Shown: positions 1-12,300 of the stretch, one piece after another
How the letters are laid out: each line of letters begins with the position of its first letter
Position numbering within the stretch: the first letter of the stretch is position 1
NCBI GenBank assembly: GCA_001466705.2
Contig: LATX02000200.1
Location: forward strand, 1 to 64,000
Source of the DNA: Moniliophthora roreri
Lineage: Eukaryota; Basidiomycota; Agaricomycetes; Agaricales; Marasmiaceae
Direction: 5' to 3'
DNA length: 64,000 nt
Translations under genes and position numbers: made by a program
Notes under the pieces: model-generated
Seen by the model: only the letters and a program-made list of their open reading frames with translations
Told to the model about the DNA's origin: nothing
Database searches by the model: none

Positions 1-242
1 TGCTGTACAATCAAAGCCATCAGTTGTAATATAATGCGGGAAACGAAGAGAAATATGTACTCCAGGCAAAACCCCACACAAGCAGAGTGTTGACCATGGG
101 TGTTCGGAATGTACCCTTTAGTGTATGCCCACCTCTTTAGCGTGTCCGTAATTTTGAAGCTTTGAGCAATCCTGTAAAGACGAGTTTGGTCCATCATGGT
201 GGTAGTGGTGTTCTAGTTAGTTTGAGAAGGTGGAATTTGTCT
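1..242. other. Unassigned window edge
   Basis: No gene can be assigned here. The segment lies downstream (minus-strand sense) of the duplicated exon copy at 243-846 and differs from the sequence that follows the second copy. Minus-strand translation gives only short peptides broken by stops. Confidence 0.4.
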
Positions 243-846
243 GGCTTCTGACGTCTCATCCGTGAGTGCCAGATTGTCAGGGTCAATGTCGAGCAGCTCA
301 GGCACCTCAGCTGGCATCCATGTCATCTTCGGGTTGACAGTAATGACTATCCACCACTTCCTCTCCTTGGCTCATGTGCCATTGAAAAAATAGTAGATAC
401 CTTGCACCAACTTGCCAATGTGCTCTTCCTTGCTGTCAACGATCACCATGAGCAATTGATTGGTGAATGACCTCACAGGGCATTTCTGCACCTCGGAATG
501 CAAAACATCTTGCCACAGGCAGCCCATTTTTTGCATAGGGACAATCACGCCTGTTGGTCGTTTTGTTGTCTGAAGGAAAGTCGGTTTAGGCAAGTCTGCG
601 AACTTGACCTGAACCAACTTATCAATGAAGCTAGGATGAAGGCACCAATGGTAGACTGTAGGCAAAGAGGAGGCAGTGGGTACAGGAAGAGGAGGAGGCG
701 ACGGCAGTGACGGTGATAGACGAAGCGGAGTGGGAGGTGGAGAAGTGTATTCGTCGCCTGTGAAAACCCGTGCAGTTGTTGAGAGTAAAGCCCTATCCCA
801 GAGGTTGGTATCGTCAAGTTGGAGAGTGTACTCGTAATCCGTGGCT
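243..846 (-). pseudogene. Partial tandem copy of the KOW/Spt5-like 3' exon
   Basis: This 604-bp block is a direct repeat of 1140-1743, at a constant offset of 897 bp. It encodes the same C-terminal region, including the shared peptides YHWCLHP and GIYYFFNGT. The copy is broken. The ATG at the start of the second copy is ACG here (841-846), and a TGA at 372-374 replaces the CGA arginine codon of the other copy. Many other differences between the copies are also C/T or G/A changes at CpG. An ambiguous base (N) at 848 lies right at the end of the repeat, so a local assembly problem is possible. Its own 5' exons are not in the window. Confidence 0.6.
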
Positions 847-992
847 TNTTATAGCCAAAATTTCAATGCCATGCTAGCAATGAATTGTAATTGAGCAGAA
901 AACATTTGACAATGTCCAAAAAAAGTACAGTACAGACTGAAACACCAACCATTGGACATCTGCACACAGGATCTTTCCCAAGAAGGACAGTT

Positions 993-3900
993 TCACGACC
1001 AATTCCCTAATAACATCTGTAGCTGCTGCCAGCAAAAGTACAGAACACTACTGTCCTCATCGTAAGCTCGTCTGACCTCAGGAGGTTGTGTCCTCACTGC
1101 AGACCGAATTGTGTTGAATGTCAACTTTGCATTGGCCTTGGCTTCTGACGTCTCGTCCATGAGTGCCAGATTGTCAGGGTCAATGTCGAGCAGCTCAGGC
1201 ACCTCAGCTGGCATCCATGTCATCTTCAGGTTGACGGTAATGACTATCCACCACTTCCTCTCCTCGGCTCGTGTGCCATTGAAAAAATAGTAGATACCTC
1301 GCACCAACTTGCCAATGTGCTCTTCCTCGCCATTGATGATCACCATGAGCGATTGATTGGTGAATGACCTCACAGGGCATTTCTGCACCTCGGAATGCGA
1401 AACATCTTGCCACAGGCAGCCCATTTTTTGCATAGGGACGATCACGCCTGTTGGTTGTTTTGTCGTCTGAAGGAAAGTCGGTTTAGGCAAGTCTGCAAAC
1501 TTGACCTGAACCAACTTATTAATGAGGCTAGGATGAAGGCACCAATGGTAGACTGTAGGCAAAGAGGAGGCGGTGGGTACAGGAAGAGGAGGAGGCGATG
1601 GCAGTGACGGTGATAGACGAAGCGGAATGGGAGGTGGAGAAGCATATTCGTCGCCTGTGAAAACCCGTGCAGTTGTTGAGAGTAAAGCCCTATCCCAGAG
1701 GTTGGTATCATCAAGTTGGAGAGTGTACTCGTAATCCATGGCTCAAGGAGTTGGCAGGGCTTCAGGATGTTCATCATATGATACGTGAGGTGCTGAATCT
1801 AAAATTTGATGCAGGCTTTCAGAAGGCAACATCGATCCATCAAACAAAGAAACTCCAGCCGACGGAGGCTCTCTTTGACGAGGATCCCAGGGATCCCAAG
1901 GGTCTACCAGCTGCTGCTGCTGCGTTTTTGCTGCAGCCACGCCGGTCTCGGGAACCACAGCTTGCTGCAGTTGGTGCCTCAATGGGACAAGATCCTGTGG
2001 GGAAGGGTAAAAGATAGAGCTCATCGGAACAGGCCAGAAAATATAGATAGGCTGCCCTGTCTTCACTACCAGTACATCCTTGATGAAGACCCATTCAAGC
2101 ATGTCACTCTGGGCAGCGAACAAAGCCAGCTCTATGAGCACTTTGATTCAATGAGACCTGGATTCTTCGACACGCTGCAAATCGCAGACAACTCCTGTAT
2201 GACCCTTGCAATTACCGGCAGTGATTCTTATACAGACGCCAAACCAAGGCAGTCAGCCAGTGTACATCTTGTCGAGCTCAGGATCAACATGGAATTGGCG
2301 ATATTGATCAGGCAGTGGTCGGGCAAGAAGCAATGTTTTTCTCGTTCTAATCAATCATATCAGTGCTGAGCTTTGAAATAGGATTAGGAATTAATTCACT
2401 CACTTTTCATCCAATAGGTCCTGAGGCTCGAACTCTGTTGTCGCATCCAACACAGCTATGTAAACAAATACACCCAACTTGTTAGGGCCAGTGCGATGAA
2501 CATGTTTGACTTGTCCGTGAAGTCCATGATACTGGTGCAAGTACGCGTCTCTGACATGTACCTTGACCCTTTCCTGCTTCTTCTCGAAGGTTGAAACACC
2601 TTTCACAGTGTTCACCACCACCCTGACATTGAACCAAGGTCCATGGTCCAATGTGAAGGGTGGTGAGCCAAGTTTCACTGAGTTCATATGAACAACAAGA
2701 TCCTAAAAAGCACTGAGTATGCTATTGACATCTACCATATGGAATCACTCACCGACTGTTTCTGAGCACGAAATAATTTGCCTTTCTGGTTTCCAGCACT
2801 GCTGGGCTCACCAAGTTCGCATAGAGAGGGTTCAATGTGGAAAATGTGAAGGTTGGTACCATTCTTCTCTGTTACCAGCCCCTCTTCACCCTTCTTCATA
2901 CCAGCCACTACATTCACGTAATCTCCAACCCTCACCACCTTCTCAAGCTTCCTCATTGGAACAGTGAGAAGCTCTGAGTAAGGCACTAACTTGTTGTCCT
3001 CACTATTTCCGCCAAACTCAACCACGCATGACTGTTGCTCACGATTAGCACTGATAATAGCACCAGCAAGACTGGGCACATCACACACCACCACCACTTC
3101 TCGCTCCTCAAAACTCCAGTGATCTACACATGGGAGGTCCACCAAGACAACGAAAGGATGCTGCGATTCAATGAACATCAGCCTGAGATTTGAAGACAGA
3201 GAAGGCAAGCAAGAATCCAACGAGGTTTCTGGGAAGAATTTTACACAAAGGCCATACGAATAAACGCTGCATTTATACTTGAACATGTTAGTCTCAATCT
3301 TTGTGACCTTGCCCTGTGGGTGTTTGGAGGGGTCAAAAAGACGGGGTTCTGGTCATACTCGCATGTGCTTTCGTTTCATGCTGAGAGTTGGGGTGGCTTT
3401 AGTAATCTCCTGAATCAAAGCCTTGTCATTCTCGCAAGGAAGGCAGGGGATGAGAAGAACAACATAACCCAGTGCTCCAGATGGCGAGCTTGTAGCACTG
3501 TGGATGACACCGACATCACTATGATAGATACCACGTTCGCAAATACGAACCCATTCCCCTGGCGCTAGCTCCCGATGAGTAACCAAAGAGTTATCCAGGG
3601 CTACATCTTGCTCCCAAGCAGCCCATTGCTGCAGAATCTGATTTCCTGACGGCGGTGGATTCAAGAGTCGAGGTTTCTTGGTGTCATGAATGGAACCTTG
3701 GGGCTTGATAAATCGTCCAAGATTCGTGAGGACGCATTCCATGCCTGCTGGTCTGCCGATAGGCCTAGGAACCACCAGCAAAGGCAGGCTAGTAATCCTC
3801 AAACGTTTCGACGAGCATATAGGTAATGCTATTGTATCTCTGGCCATTTCCTGAGCATCTTCTTTATCCCAGATGTGCTGTGCTCAAAGAATAGCACCAA

Positions 3901-4313
3901 CGATCCAATCTCTAACCATTTGGCATGAGGTTTGGGCTTTGGACAAATCAGACTGGAAGCTCGAGCTCACTGAGGTCAGACAGTTGGGACCTGTGTGTTT
4001 GTTAACAATGTGACCAAAGATACATTCGACTCGGTTGTCTTCTTGGGGTTGGGTGTCTTGGTGTTGGAGAGATGTAGATCAGTCTCCTCATGAATTTGAA
4101 CTCTGTCATGTTTGAGAGAGGTCGTCTGCTGAATCCTTAGTTGGTGTTGTAAGTAGATTTGAACATGAACACACTGGACTCATAATCCTCGATGTCCATA
4201 TCGAAATCTGTGAGCTCACTGTTGTCACTATCCCCCGCCACAATATCGAGGAACTCTTCAACATGCATCTGGCCAATCTGACCCATAGTCAGCCAGGAAA
4301 TAAGGACTGACAT
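993..4313 (-). pseudogene. KOW-domain Spt5-like gene, probably inactive
   Basis: A multi-exon minus-strand gene. Read from its start it has: an acidic N-terminus near 4313-4140 (LTDFDMDIEDYE); an exon at 3847-3353 with LNPPPSGNQ and APGEWVRICE; an exon at 3286-2732 with a KOW-like segment (VRVGDYVNVVAGMKKGEEG, near 2940-2870); an exon at 2687-2400; one ending at 1746; and a long last segment at 1739-993. KOW domains in Spt5 bind RNA polymerase II and RNA, and Agaricomycete genomes carry many shortened Spt5-like copies of unknown role. An in-frame TGA at 1743-1745 separates two segments that otherwise share a frame, and other stops occur near 4140. I infer a decayed member of the expanded family, although missed introns could explain some breaks. 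The family call rests on the KOW motif and domain order. Confidence 0.5.
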
Positions 4314-4613
4314 CAAAGGTACTTACCAGGTGAAAATAACAGAGAACATGGTCTGGAAATGGAGTGCCTCAGTCAAGAGGACTTTCAAGTGAGCCTACAG
4401 GAGCCAACAGGTCAGCTATTGTGTTAGAGCAATATGAGCTGCATCCCGAAGAACACCACTTTGAACAAGCAGAACCTTCCTATGTTTTTTTCTCTTTCTG
4501 AGGTCGTTCTGCCCGTTCTCTTTGTTTTTCTCTCAATCTTACTTGCCATAGCATTCAGAATTGATAGATTGAATACTATTTCTAAAGTATTGTACTGTAG
4601 GGAAGAGGAAAAA
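4314..4613. other. Gene-poor spacer
   Basis: I see no supported gene in this stretch between the Spt5-like gene and the foldback element. Short open frames here lack recognisable motifs. Confidence 0.4.
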
Positions 4614-4925
4614 AATTCTTACCTGCTCTCATTGGGATTTGATGGTGGAAGTTGCAGACGAAGAGAGAAAAGCATTTCCCATGCCTGACTGTGTGGGTTA
4701 GGTTCCACAGAACCGTCCAGGATTCTATAGATGGAAAGAGCCCAGAGCTAGGGTCTGTTTGGCTCAAAGACGCAGCCAAACAGACCCTAGCTCTGGGCTC
4801 TTTCCATCTATACAACAGTGGCTAGTTCCATGGAACCTAACCCACATGGCCAGGCATGAGAAATACTTTTCCCTCTTGGTCTGCAACGACGACGTTGCAG
4901 ACGCTCAAAGGTAAGTTTCCTATGT
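4614..4925. mobile_element. Foldback/MITE-like inverted repeat
   Basis: The centre is a perfect inverted repeat: 4727-4764 and 4774-4811 are 38-bp reverse complements around a 9-nt loop. Imperfect symmetry continues outward on both sides. The left arm has TTGCAGACG, AAAAGCATTTCCCATGCCTG and GTGGGTTAGGTTCCA. The right arm has the reverse complements of closely similar strings, ending near the mirrored TTACCT motif at 4620 and 4915. The whole reads as two arms of about 150 bp with no coding capacity. The size, symmetry and lack of coding sequence fit a foldback or MITE-type non-autonomous DNA element. No clear target-site duplication was found, so the ends are approximate. Confidence 0.65.
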
Positions 4926-5211
4926 TCTCCTCCCCATAGATAGGCCCTATTTTATTACTTTCAAATGAAATACCTCAATCAAACATACTACAAGTACTTT
5001 AAGAGTGAAAGAATGAAAGACAAAAAGCATTTCTATTAATTTTTTCCACTCCAAATCTCCATAACGACGTTCACTGACACCCTTCTCACAAACGTCCCCA
5101 AGGCCCCCTAAAATATGTCCCCAATAACGTCTCCAATATCTAATGGCCAAATTCCAACGACGTTACCTGTTATGCCCCTCTAGAATATGAATTTGATGCG
5201 TCGATTACACT
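4926..5211. other. Spacer with ACGT-rich repeats
   Basis: This non-coding stretch downstream of the Crypton-like gene holds several similar short strings (AACGACGTT, AACGTCTCC, AACGACGTTACC). It may be the 3' terminal part of that element, but no boundary can be fixed by eye. Confidence 0.3.
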
Positions 5212-8200
5212 TCAGTAGGATGAGCTGTCCTTCTTCTGCAGCCAGCAGCAGAAATTGCCAGTAGAAGTAAGATATTTCTCTTTGGTGATTGGGTCGGAAA
5301 CGGTAGATTTAGGGTCGATTGGGAAGTGGTCGTTGAGGAATCGAAATGCGAGAGGTATGTTCCAATTGGGTTTGCTCTTGAGTTTATCAATAAGACTGAT
5401 TAATTGCTGCCTTCGACTAGACTCATTCTTCATTGTCCAATTTGTTTTCCACTTTCCTGTCCATTGTTCCTCCAGCTCCTGCATGGAAAGCTGCCCTCCA
5501 ATGCCCAATATGTGCTCCTGCCATATTCCTTCCCTATCCGGCCTCTCACCAAACTGGTACCATGGAATCCAGTCACCCAGACCATACACCCAATCCCAGG
5601 TGTGTTGAGACACCTTTCCAGCTCCAAATCTCCGCTCAAGGCCACTCATCACCTCTGCCTGCTTCTGGAGAACTGGTCACGTGAAATGCTGATAATTTCT
5701 CCATTGGGGTCGGTGGAGAAGTATTTCGCACTGTCAGTCTGTTGGAGCTGAGTTTGGGCAGACAGATCTGAAGAAGATGTGGGTGCGGATTGAGGCATTG
5801 GCAAGGAATTGGAGGAATTGGAGGGAGATGTGTGTGAAGAGGTACTCGTCATCTGGGTTTCAGAAGGTTTCATTTGAGGTGGCGAGGAAGTAGCAGGCTG
5901 CTCGTCCTCATGCGGCTCTGGGACTGTAGTGGACAGTTGTGTCCGCCTGCATTTCGACAACTTGCTCAATGTCCCTGTAGTAGGCGGTGGTTGTGCTGCA
6001 GACAGGTTCCTGATGTCCACATTCCATTTCTGTTTCAATGCTGAATTCACAGTCAGAGTCTGGGTCACTGTATGGAGGGCGCTGCAGGTGTCTTGTATCT
6101 CCCTCTGCATCTCGGCTTGGCAGCTACGATTGTGAGCAGTCTCTGACTCTATGAACCCCTTCACCCATATTGCAATATCAGGCACAAGTTCTTGTAACTG
6201 CATCCGGGCTTCCTCTTCAGCTTGGGCCAACATTGTTCGTGACTCCTCAGTGAATCAAAGGAACTCAGGTGAATTGAAGGGTGCAAATTGATAGATCGGG
6301 AAGTTTGGGTGTGTCGCATGCATCACAGCTAGATCCTGAAGTAGAATGCGGCACAAGTTGAGGAGTAATTTGAGGAAGCCATCCAATGCTAGATCGCGCT
6401 GGTGAACAAGGTCTGTGCATATGCGTTCCAGATACTTCCTCTGTTCTTCCTCAACCTATGGAAAAATGGCTTTGAGAAGGACTTCGGGAGGTTGGAGATG
6501 CCTACGAGGCAACACATGCTTTTCAGGGCATTGGGCATTGAAGCATGCAGCGGCAAGCATAGCTTCTAGCAACAGATTTCTGTCGTAGCAAGCTCTAAAC
6601 GAACCCAACTCACTCCACCCTCTGATAGCCATTGTTGCCAACTTGGATGCAGCCCATTGCCTGGCATTAAAGGCACCTTGTACACAACCAGTGTGGGTCA
6701 CTTTTGAAATGTGGATATTGTTATCCTCATGGATCTTTGAGATGATGTCATTATAGGCTGAGGGAAGAAACAATTAGATACAATGCAAGGTAAGAAGATT
6801 TGAGATTTACTGTTGTAGCTCATCTCACAATCCTTCCCCTCTTTCCCATGAAACAGTACCAAATTATACCAAGCACAATATCCATACTTGCCAGCATCTT
6901 TGCTCTCAAAGTCAGGTTCGAAATTCGGTGGATCCTCTTTCAAAATATGGAAACGACCAAAGAGATGCATGCCAATTGCTGCATACCCACAAAGTTCCAC
7001 AATTTGGTGTCGAATCATGCCATTCTCGTCAACTCAGCCATTATGGTTATGCTTTGCTTGATTCACCAGAATCTTGAGGACCTTCAATAGCAACTGGTTA
7101 GCTGATTACCACTAGAGGTGGTCAGTCAAATGCTCACCTCAATATTATGAATATCACTGAACCGCCCGTGTTTGTCAAGTTGGTTGAGGTATGGGTTCGG
7201 CATGCGGTGAAATGAAAGATCTGAAAGGCGCAGCCTTCGAAGGTTGTCTCCGCGAAAGAGATTAGCGATAGGCAATAAAAACAGCACCCGGTTCCTTAGC
7301 ATCCTCGCTATGGTCTTGTTGTGGCCACCCTTGAGGAGAAGACTATTCGTGGCCCATAGCATTTGGTTCATCTCATAAGTGTCTATCCAGTGGAAACTCA
7401 GTCAATCCTCAGTAGCAACAAATACAGGCAAGACACACCTGAAGTGGTCCCTGAGGCTTTGAGTGCATGCGCCAACATTACCCTGGTCACCTCCTCTGCC
7501 TGCACGTTGGCTTCGATGGTTTGAATTCTAGGGTCATCTCACAGCTTGACATAAGCATCTGGGTCATTCGCATAGATGGGAAGATGGAGGTGGTTAATCC
7601 GGTAGCTTTCCAATGCAGAGATGCATTGCTTGATATGCCAGTGGCCAAGGGAACTGTTCTCAATCTCCTCGCCACTGCGCGTTTTCTGAACCGAACCAAT
7701 GCCAGGAGTTAGAGAGATCCAAATGACATCAAAAGATACTCACTTTATTCCGTGTGCTCTCATATTTCAAGAAAAGAGCTGCCTTCACTGAAGTTATTGG
7801 GTGGGCCTCTTGGATCTGCCATTCAGGATCTTTTGCCTTCCTCTCTTCCTGATCATCAAGAAACCACTCTTCATACTTTCACACATGTCGATTGTAAATG
7901 TCCTTCATATTTCCTTGCCCATCCATTCATTCTTGCAGCTCCAATCGGTTTTCGTGTGCCTCGTTCACAAGTGCTTCACAAGCGCTCAACGTTTGGACTG
8001 CCGAAGGCATCAATTCTCGGCTAGGTGTCAGAACGAGCTGTCTCTCGATCTTGTTCATGGGGTTGACATTATGTGGAATGTATGGGATAAGGGTGTTATG
8101 TTGAGTGTTCGAAGGAAGCGATGGAACATTAGGGTGGATAGAGGGACCATCAAGGATGCATGTTGGGTCGAAATTCATGGTGTCTAGGCGGAAGGTGAAA

Positions 8201-8331
8201 GTTTGGGGAGATGTGCTTTGGGAGTAAGTATTTCTCTGCATTGTGGTTGGTGTATTTCTTAACCTGTGTTTTAGGGCTGGTGGAGAAAAAGGTGACATGA
8301 AAATAAATCGTCGCTGTGCAGGACTCGTCAT
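5212..8331 (-). pseudogene. Crypton-like tyrosine recombinase (Ndc10_II + GCR1_C type), decayed
   Basis: The start is taken at 8331 (MTSPAQRRFIF). Segments in order: a variable N-terminus (8331-7927); a helical block near 7371-7126 (LLLKGGHNKTIARML, NLFRGDNLRRLRLSDLS); a block at 7018-6820 (MIRHQIVELCGYAAIGMHLF); the recombinase-like core at 6773-6456 (KVTHTGCVQGA, YDRNLLLEAMLAAACF, LPRRHLQPPEVLL); a Gln/Ser/Thr-rich linker (6233-5649); and a C-terminal GCR1_C-like domain (5652-5212: MQELEEQWTGKWK, LKSKPNWNIPLAFRFL). This order matches the Ndc10_II-GCR1_C proteins of basidiomycete Crypton-type elements, which integrate through a tyrosine nucleophile. The candidate catalytic HxGR motif reads HTGC (arginine codon CGT to TGT), and frame changes and stops interrupt the N-terminal half. 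I infer an inactive copy. Confidence 0.6.
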
Positions 8332-8399
8332 TGTGGCCAGGTTTAGTCTGTGGCTAGAGCGATTCAGAGAGATATCATTGTCTTTATTGTAGTTCACTT

Positions 8400-8705
8400 A
8401 CGATCACTGTAAATGGAGTTGTGAATATGATATTGTTCTACCTTCACTCACATGACTTTCAGAGCCCTGGAGGCTGCTTAAGAGTGAGTTCTATGGCCGT
8501 TCGTAACATATTAGAGATTTCGTAGCATATCAGAGATATTGAAAGGCGTTATTGAAGGCAGGCTCAGTGGTACAGATGGTAGATACAAGCAAATTTACTC
8601 TAAGTTCACGGCGCGTCCGATTGAGACAATGAGATTTCAAATGCAATCGTCATGTGGCCACAACTGGAAACTGTGGCAGATGCTATGAAATGTACAATGG
8701 GACAT
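8400..8705. other. Gene-poor spacer
   Basis: Nothing supportable was found upstream of the Crypton-like gene in this stretch. Confidence 0.4.
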
Positions 8706-8815
8706 CCGCACCCTGAATACCCACCCCACCCAGTGGGTATCTACCCGTCACCTAAAAACCAATACCCATTCGCATACCCACGGCTTTTTCACCGGGGTAT
8801 ACCCTCTATGTATCT
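8706..8815. repeat. Cluster of ATACCC motifs
   Basis: About 100 bp carries repeated ATACCC/TACCC units and two reverse copies (GGGTAT) with irregular spacing. Such clusters occur in the subterminal regions of some fungal DNA transposons, but no inverted termini or target duplication are visible, so the identity is open. Confidence 0.35.
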
Positions 8816-8910
8816 AGAAAGCATTGTAAAGCCTTGATATAGAATAAGAAACTAAGAGGGACATCATGGGGACAGTCACTGTCAATTGCCAGTGTACCTG
8901 ACCCAGGAGC

Positions 8911-8951
8911 CACTTACCCATAACAGCTCAGCTAGCCATTATGGGCAAGTG
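8911..8951. repeat. Short inverted repeat upstream of M1
   Basis: CACTTACCCATAA (8911-8923) and TTATGGGCAAGTG (8939-8951) form 13-bp arms with one mismatch around a 15-nt loop. The surrounding 8880-9015 holds several GAGCCA/TGGCTC strings. This block ends where the M1 gene fragment begins, so it may mark the insertion or junction that removed the M1 5' exons. Confidence 0.4.
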
Positions 8952-9300
8952 ACTTCATATGGCTCAGCTCTGGAGCCACTGGAGCTGGCAAGCGAGCCAA
9001 GCTGTTGGCACCCCTAAGTCTACATGATGTGTCAACATCCACGCAGCAATGACGGACTCAATCAGAACTTGTATCTATCACTTACGGTGGTTCTCTTTGG
9101 GCTATCTATGGCTTATGTTGTGGTTTATACAATTCAACAAGCCAAAGATACCATCTTCTTATTTGATACAGTCAAGACTCAGGAATATGGGGTATTTTCA
9201 GACTACTTGATGCATAATATCTGCAAAACAACACTATAGTAAGACAAACAATTTATCGCATGTTCCATGACTGAGACCGTTTCTAGTGCTGTTTAAGATC

Positions 9301-12300
9301 GAGCAGTCCATGTAGATTTTATATAATTCGCCCCAGCTTTGCAACCCCGACACGTTATAATGCGCACCCTAACCACCGCACATCATTGCCGTGTCAGGGT
9401 ACCTTTATTATTCTCCTTCCCTTCTCCCATGTACAGCATTGTCCTCTATCCTCCCATTTGTTCGCTGATCTATTTATTGGTATCTCTAGTACACTGTCTA
9501 ATCATGATCACACCCCTATGGCCCCACTGCTGTTCATTGGTAAGTGTGCATAATTATCAGGGTGGGCACGTCCTGATTGCCAGTTTTGGTAGATTCCGTC
9601 TCATTATCATTCACCCTCAGTGTGCAAATTATTATTCGATCTTTGATGTTTCTTCGGTTCCTAGGCACGTACGATTTATCATTCTGTTTGACCTAGGCTC
9701 ATTATCATTGGTACTCAGCTCCCCTACTCCGGATACCGGACTCATTATCATTTGACCCCGGTTAATACAACCCCAGCGCTCATCTATGAATAGCCCTTGA
9801 CAGCCAGCAATCACAAGCGAAACTTCCTTATTTCATCGCCTGCATCCTATGTTGCATCGAACTTCATTTCTTGGAGTCTAAGGTACGTGTTATTCACTAT
9901 TTTACAGATCCAGTCTCATTATCAGTGTTTCTATGCCTTGGCTGCTTCCGGTGCACTGTTTTCGGTCGTTGCCGGTGGCTTGAACCTTGAAGATTTTCAG
10001 CTGTATAGTACTCGGCAATGACCGGGAACATATCTCGAAGCCCAGCCTTACATCTCGCAGCGACCAGCCCAACATGGACGATTGACACTCAATATTCGGG
10101 CCTTGGATGCAATTGCGCTAAGAGTTGGGTATTTTGAAGGGATTAAAGGTGTGTGTGCTCTACTTTATCCATATATTTAATAAACTGACTGGTTACTTTT
10201 ATTTTCAGTCATTGAGAATCGAATCTGCATCAGGTATTCAGTCGCATCCATGGTGGCTCTGCTCGTCCTTTGGAATTCACACTGTCGTTTGCCCCAATAC
10301 CAATGATGACAGGTCTTTCTCCCTGGTACCACCCATGCTGTGTAGAGAACCCACCTTGTACATATATATCCAATATACACTTCTCCCATCATTCCACTTC
10401 CACATGCTCGCTGTGAACCCTCGACAGGACTACAAAAACGACCATTCCTGAGCCTTCGTGAGGTGATTTACTGATTAGTCTTCATCCTGTACAGCGCCTA
10501 TCTACCTTCTATGTAACGTTCATCAAGGATTCCTGAATTGTTTGGGGAAGGCCACTCTCGAGACAAGAATGGGGTACAAATTCCACAAGCGCTGAATAAA
10601 CGCTCGGGATTGAACTACGTCCGGCTCATCGGAATTAGTTTTCGGGAGGAACTTTCCTCGTACATATCCACCACACCATTTGCAGACTTAGCAAACATTA
10701 CCATTCGAGTCGGAACATAAAAGAGGACCAACTGAGTGCTCCTGGTGCTATTAGATCCTCAAATGAAAACGTCAAGCGGCACGCAAGCTCAGAAAGGCTT
10801 TCATTCGCACTTTACTTACAATTTGTACGTCTCAATAGCTGCAAAGTTATCCCCTCCCACGCTAGCAACAGAGTCAACTGAATATCATGTCAAAAAGCAT
10901 TGGAAGTTGTTCAATCCATACCTGTAGCCCGTGGACGTTCGCGCACACGCGCAGGATATCTGAAACTACAGCCAGTCTCCCCAAGCATTCTTACCATAAC
11001 GGGTAAGAGCCAACCAAAAAAGGCAATTAATATTTCCAAATTTGACAACACTAATGAGATATGCACATGCGACGCTTATCGACCTCCGCTGAGAAACCAA
11101 ACTGCAGCTGAGAGTCATTCAATGTTGCTTGTATTGCCTGAAGGCTTCAGGGGAATATTTCCATACCCAAAAAAGTGTAAACCACGAGAACGGAAGTTCC
11201 GAGGGCTCAAGAACATACGTTATAAACCAGGTATGTCATTTTCTACAATGGAAATAGGATATGTTATATTGAGTAGTGATAGGTAGAATGCGAAGCATAG
11301 CAAGAGCAAGGGATAATATTTGTACGATGGGTATACATGTCTTCGATGCCTCATGTTTCAGCAGGATCGGTACTACATTAGATAACAACCAATTTGTCAG
11401 TTCAATGGGCACGCAAAAAACGATATGAGACGCACCTTCCAATCAACATTGTTACCTCCTCGCTGTCTGCCCAAGTGATGGTACTGACTACCCTCCTGCG
11501 GTGGGATGGGAGAAATGTCAAGGATGGTGCTTCGGGGGCCCCACGAGTTGGTTGAAATATATGCTTGGGTGATTCCGAGAACTGTACAGCCCGAAGAGAG
11601 TTAAGGTTCACGGAGGCAGCCGAGACATCTGAAAGGTGTAAATTATAATGAGGCAATGTGCAGGAGAATGATAATAAGGCGCACCAATTGACGTGAAGGT
11701 TCGGGTTCAAATGATGCGGTGGGGCACTGGATACGAGAAGAGGTCAGATGATACTGAATAATAATGCAATGCTGGTCAATAGCATCCATAATGAACAAAT
11801 TTCACATTGCCGTAGTCACTCTTGAGCCAGCAGGGCTAGAGACGTGGTGCATGAGTGGCTGTATATGGTAAGGGGTTAGGGAGAGAATAAAAATGAGTGC
11901 AAGTATCTATGAATTATAAATGGTACACGCCACGGTGTAGAGAATAATGATAATGAGACCGCTGGGCGCTACTGGACGAATGATAATGCGACGTAGGGGT
12001 AGAATTTGGTGGTGCTATGATAAAGTGTAAGTACAGATTGCAGGAGACATTGAGATAACAAGGATACGTACCGTACAACACTACATGACAGGAAGGGACG
12101 TGAAAGGAGGAAGCAAGCATCCAACCGTGGAAAATGTCCATGTGTCATAACGCGTAACTGCCGAATTTGGCATTGCTGGCGTTTCCTGGTCTCCCACTTA
12201 TTATTCGCACCCAGGGCGAATTATTGTTCGTTCCAAGGTATGCTTGCAAAAAGGACAGGAACAATTATCATTCATCAAGGCCTTACAAGATAGCGGGAAC

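Noticed and set aside
1395..2369. Plus-strand frames across the Spt5-like gene
   Set aside because: They are antisense to the minus-strand exons that carry the KOW-type family pattern, and the paired frames at 498-710 and 1395-1607 simply mirror the duplicated exon.
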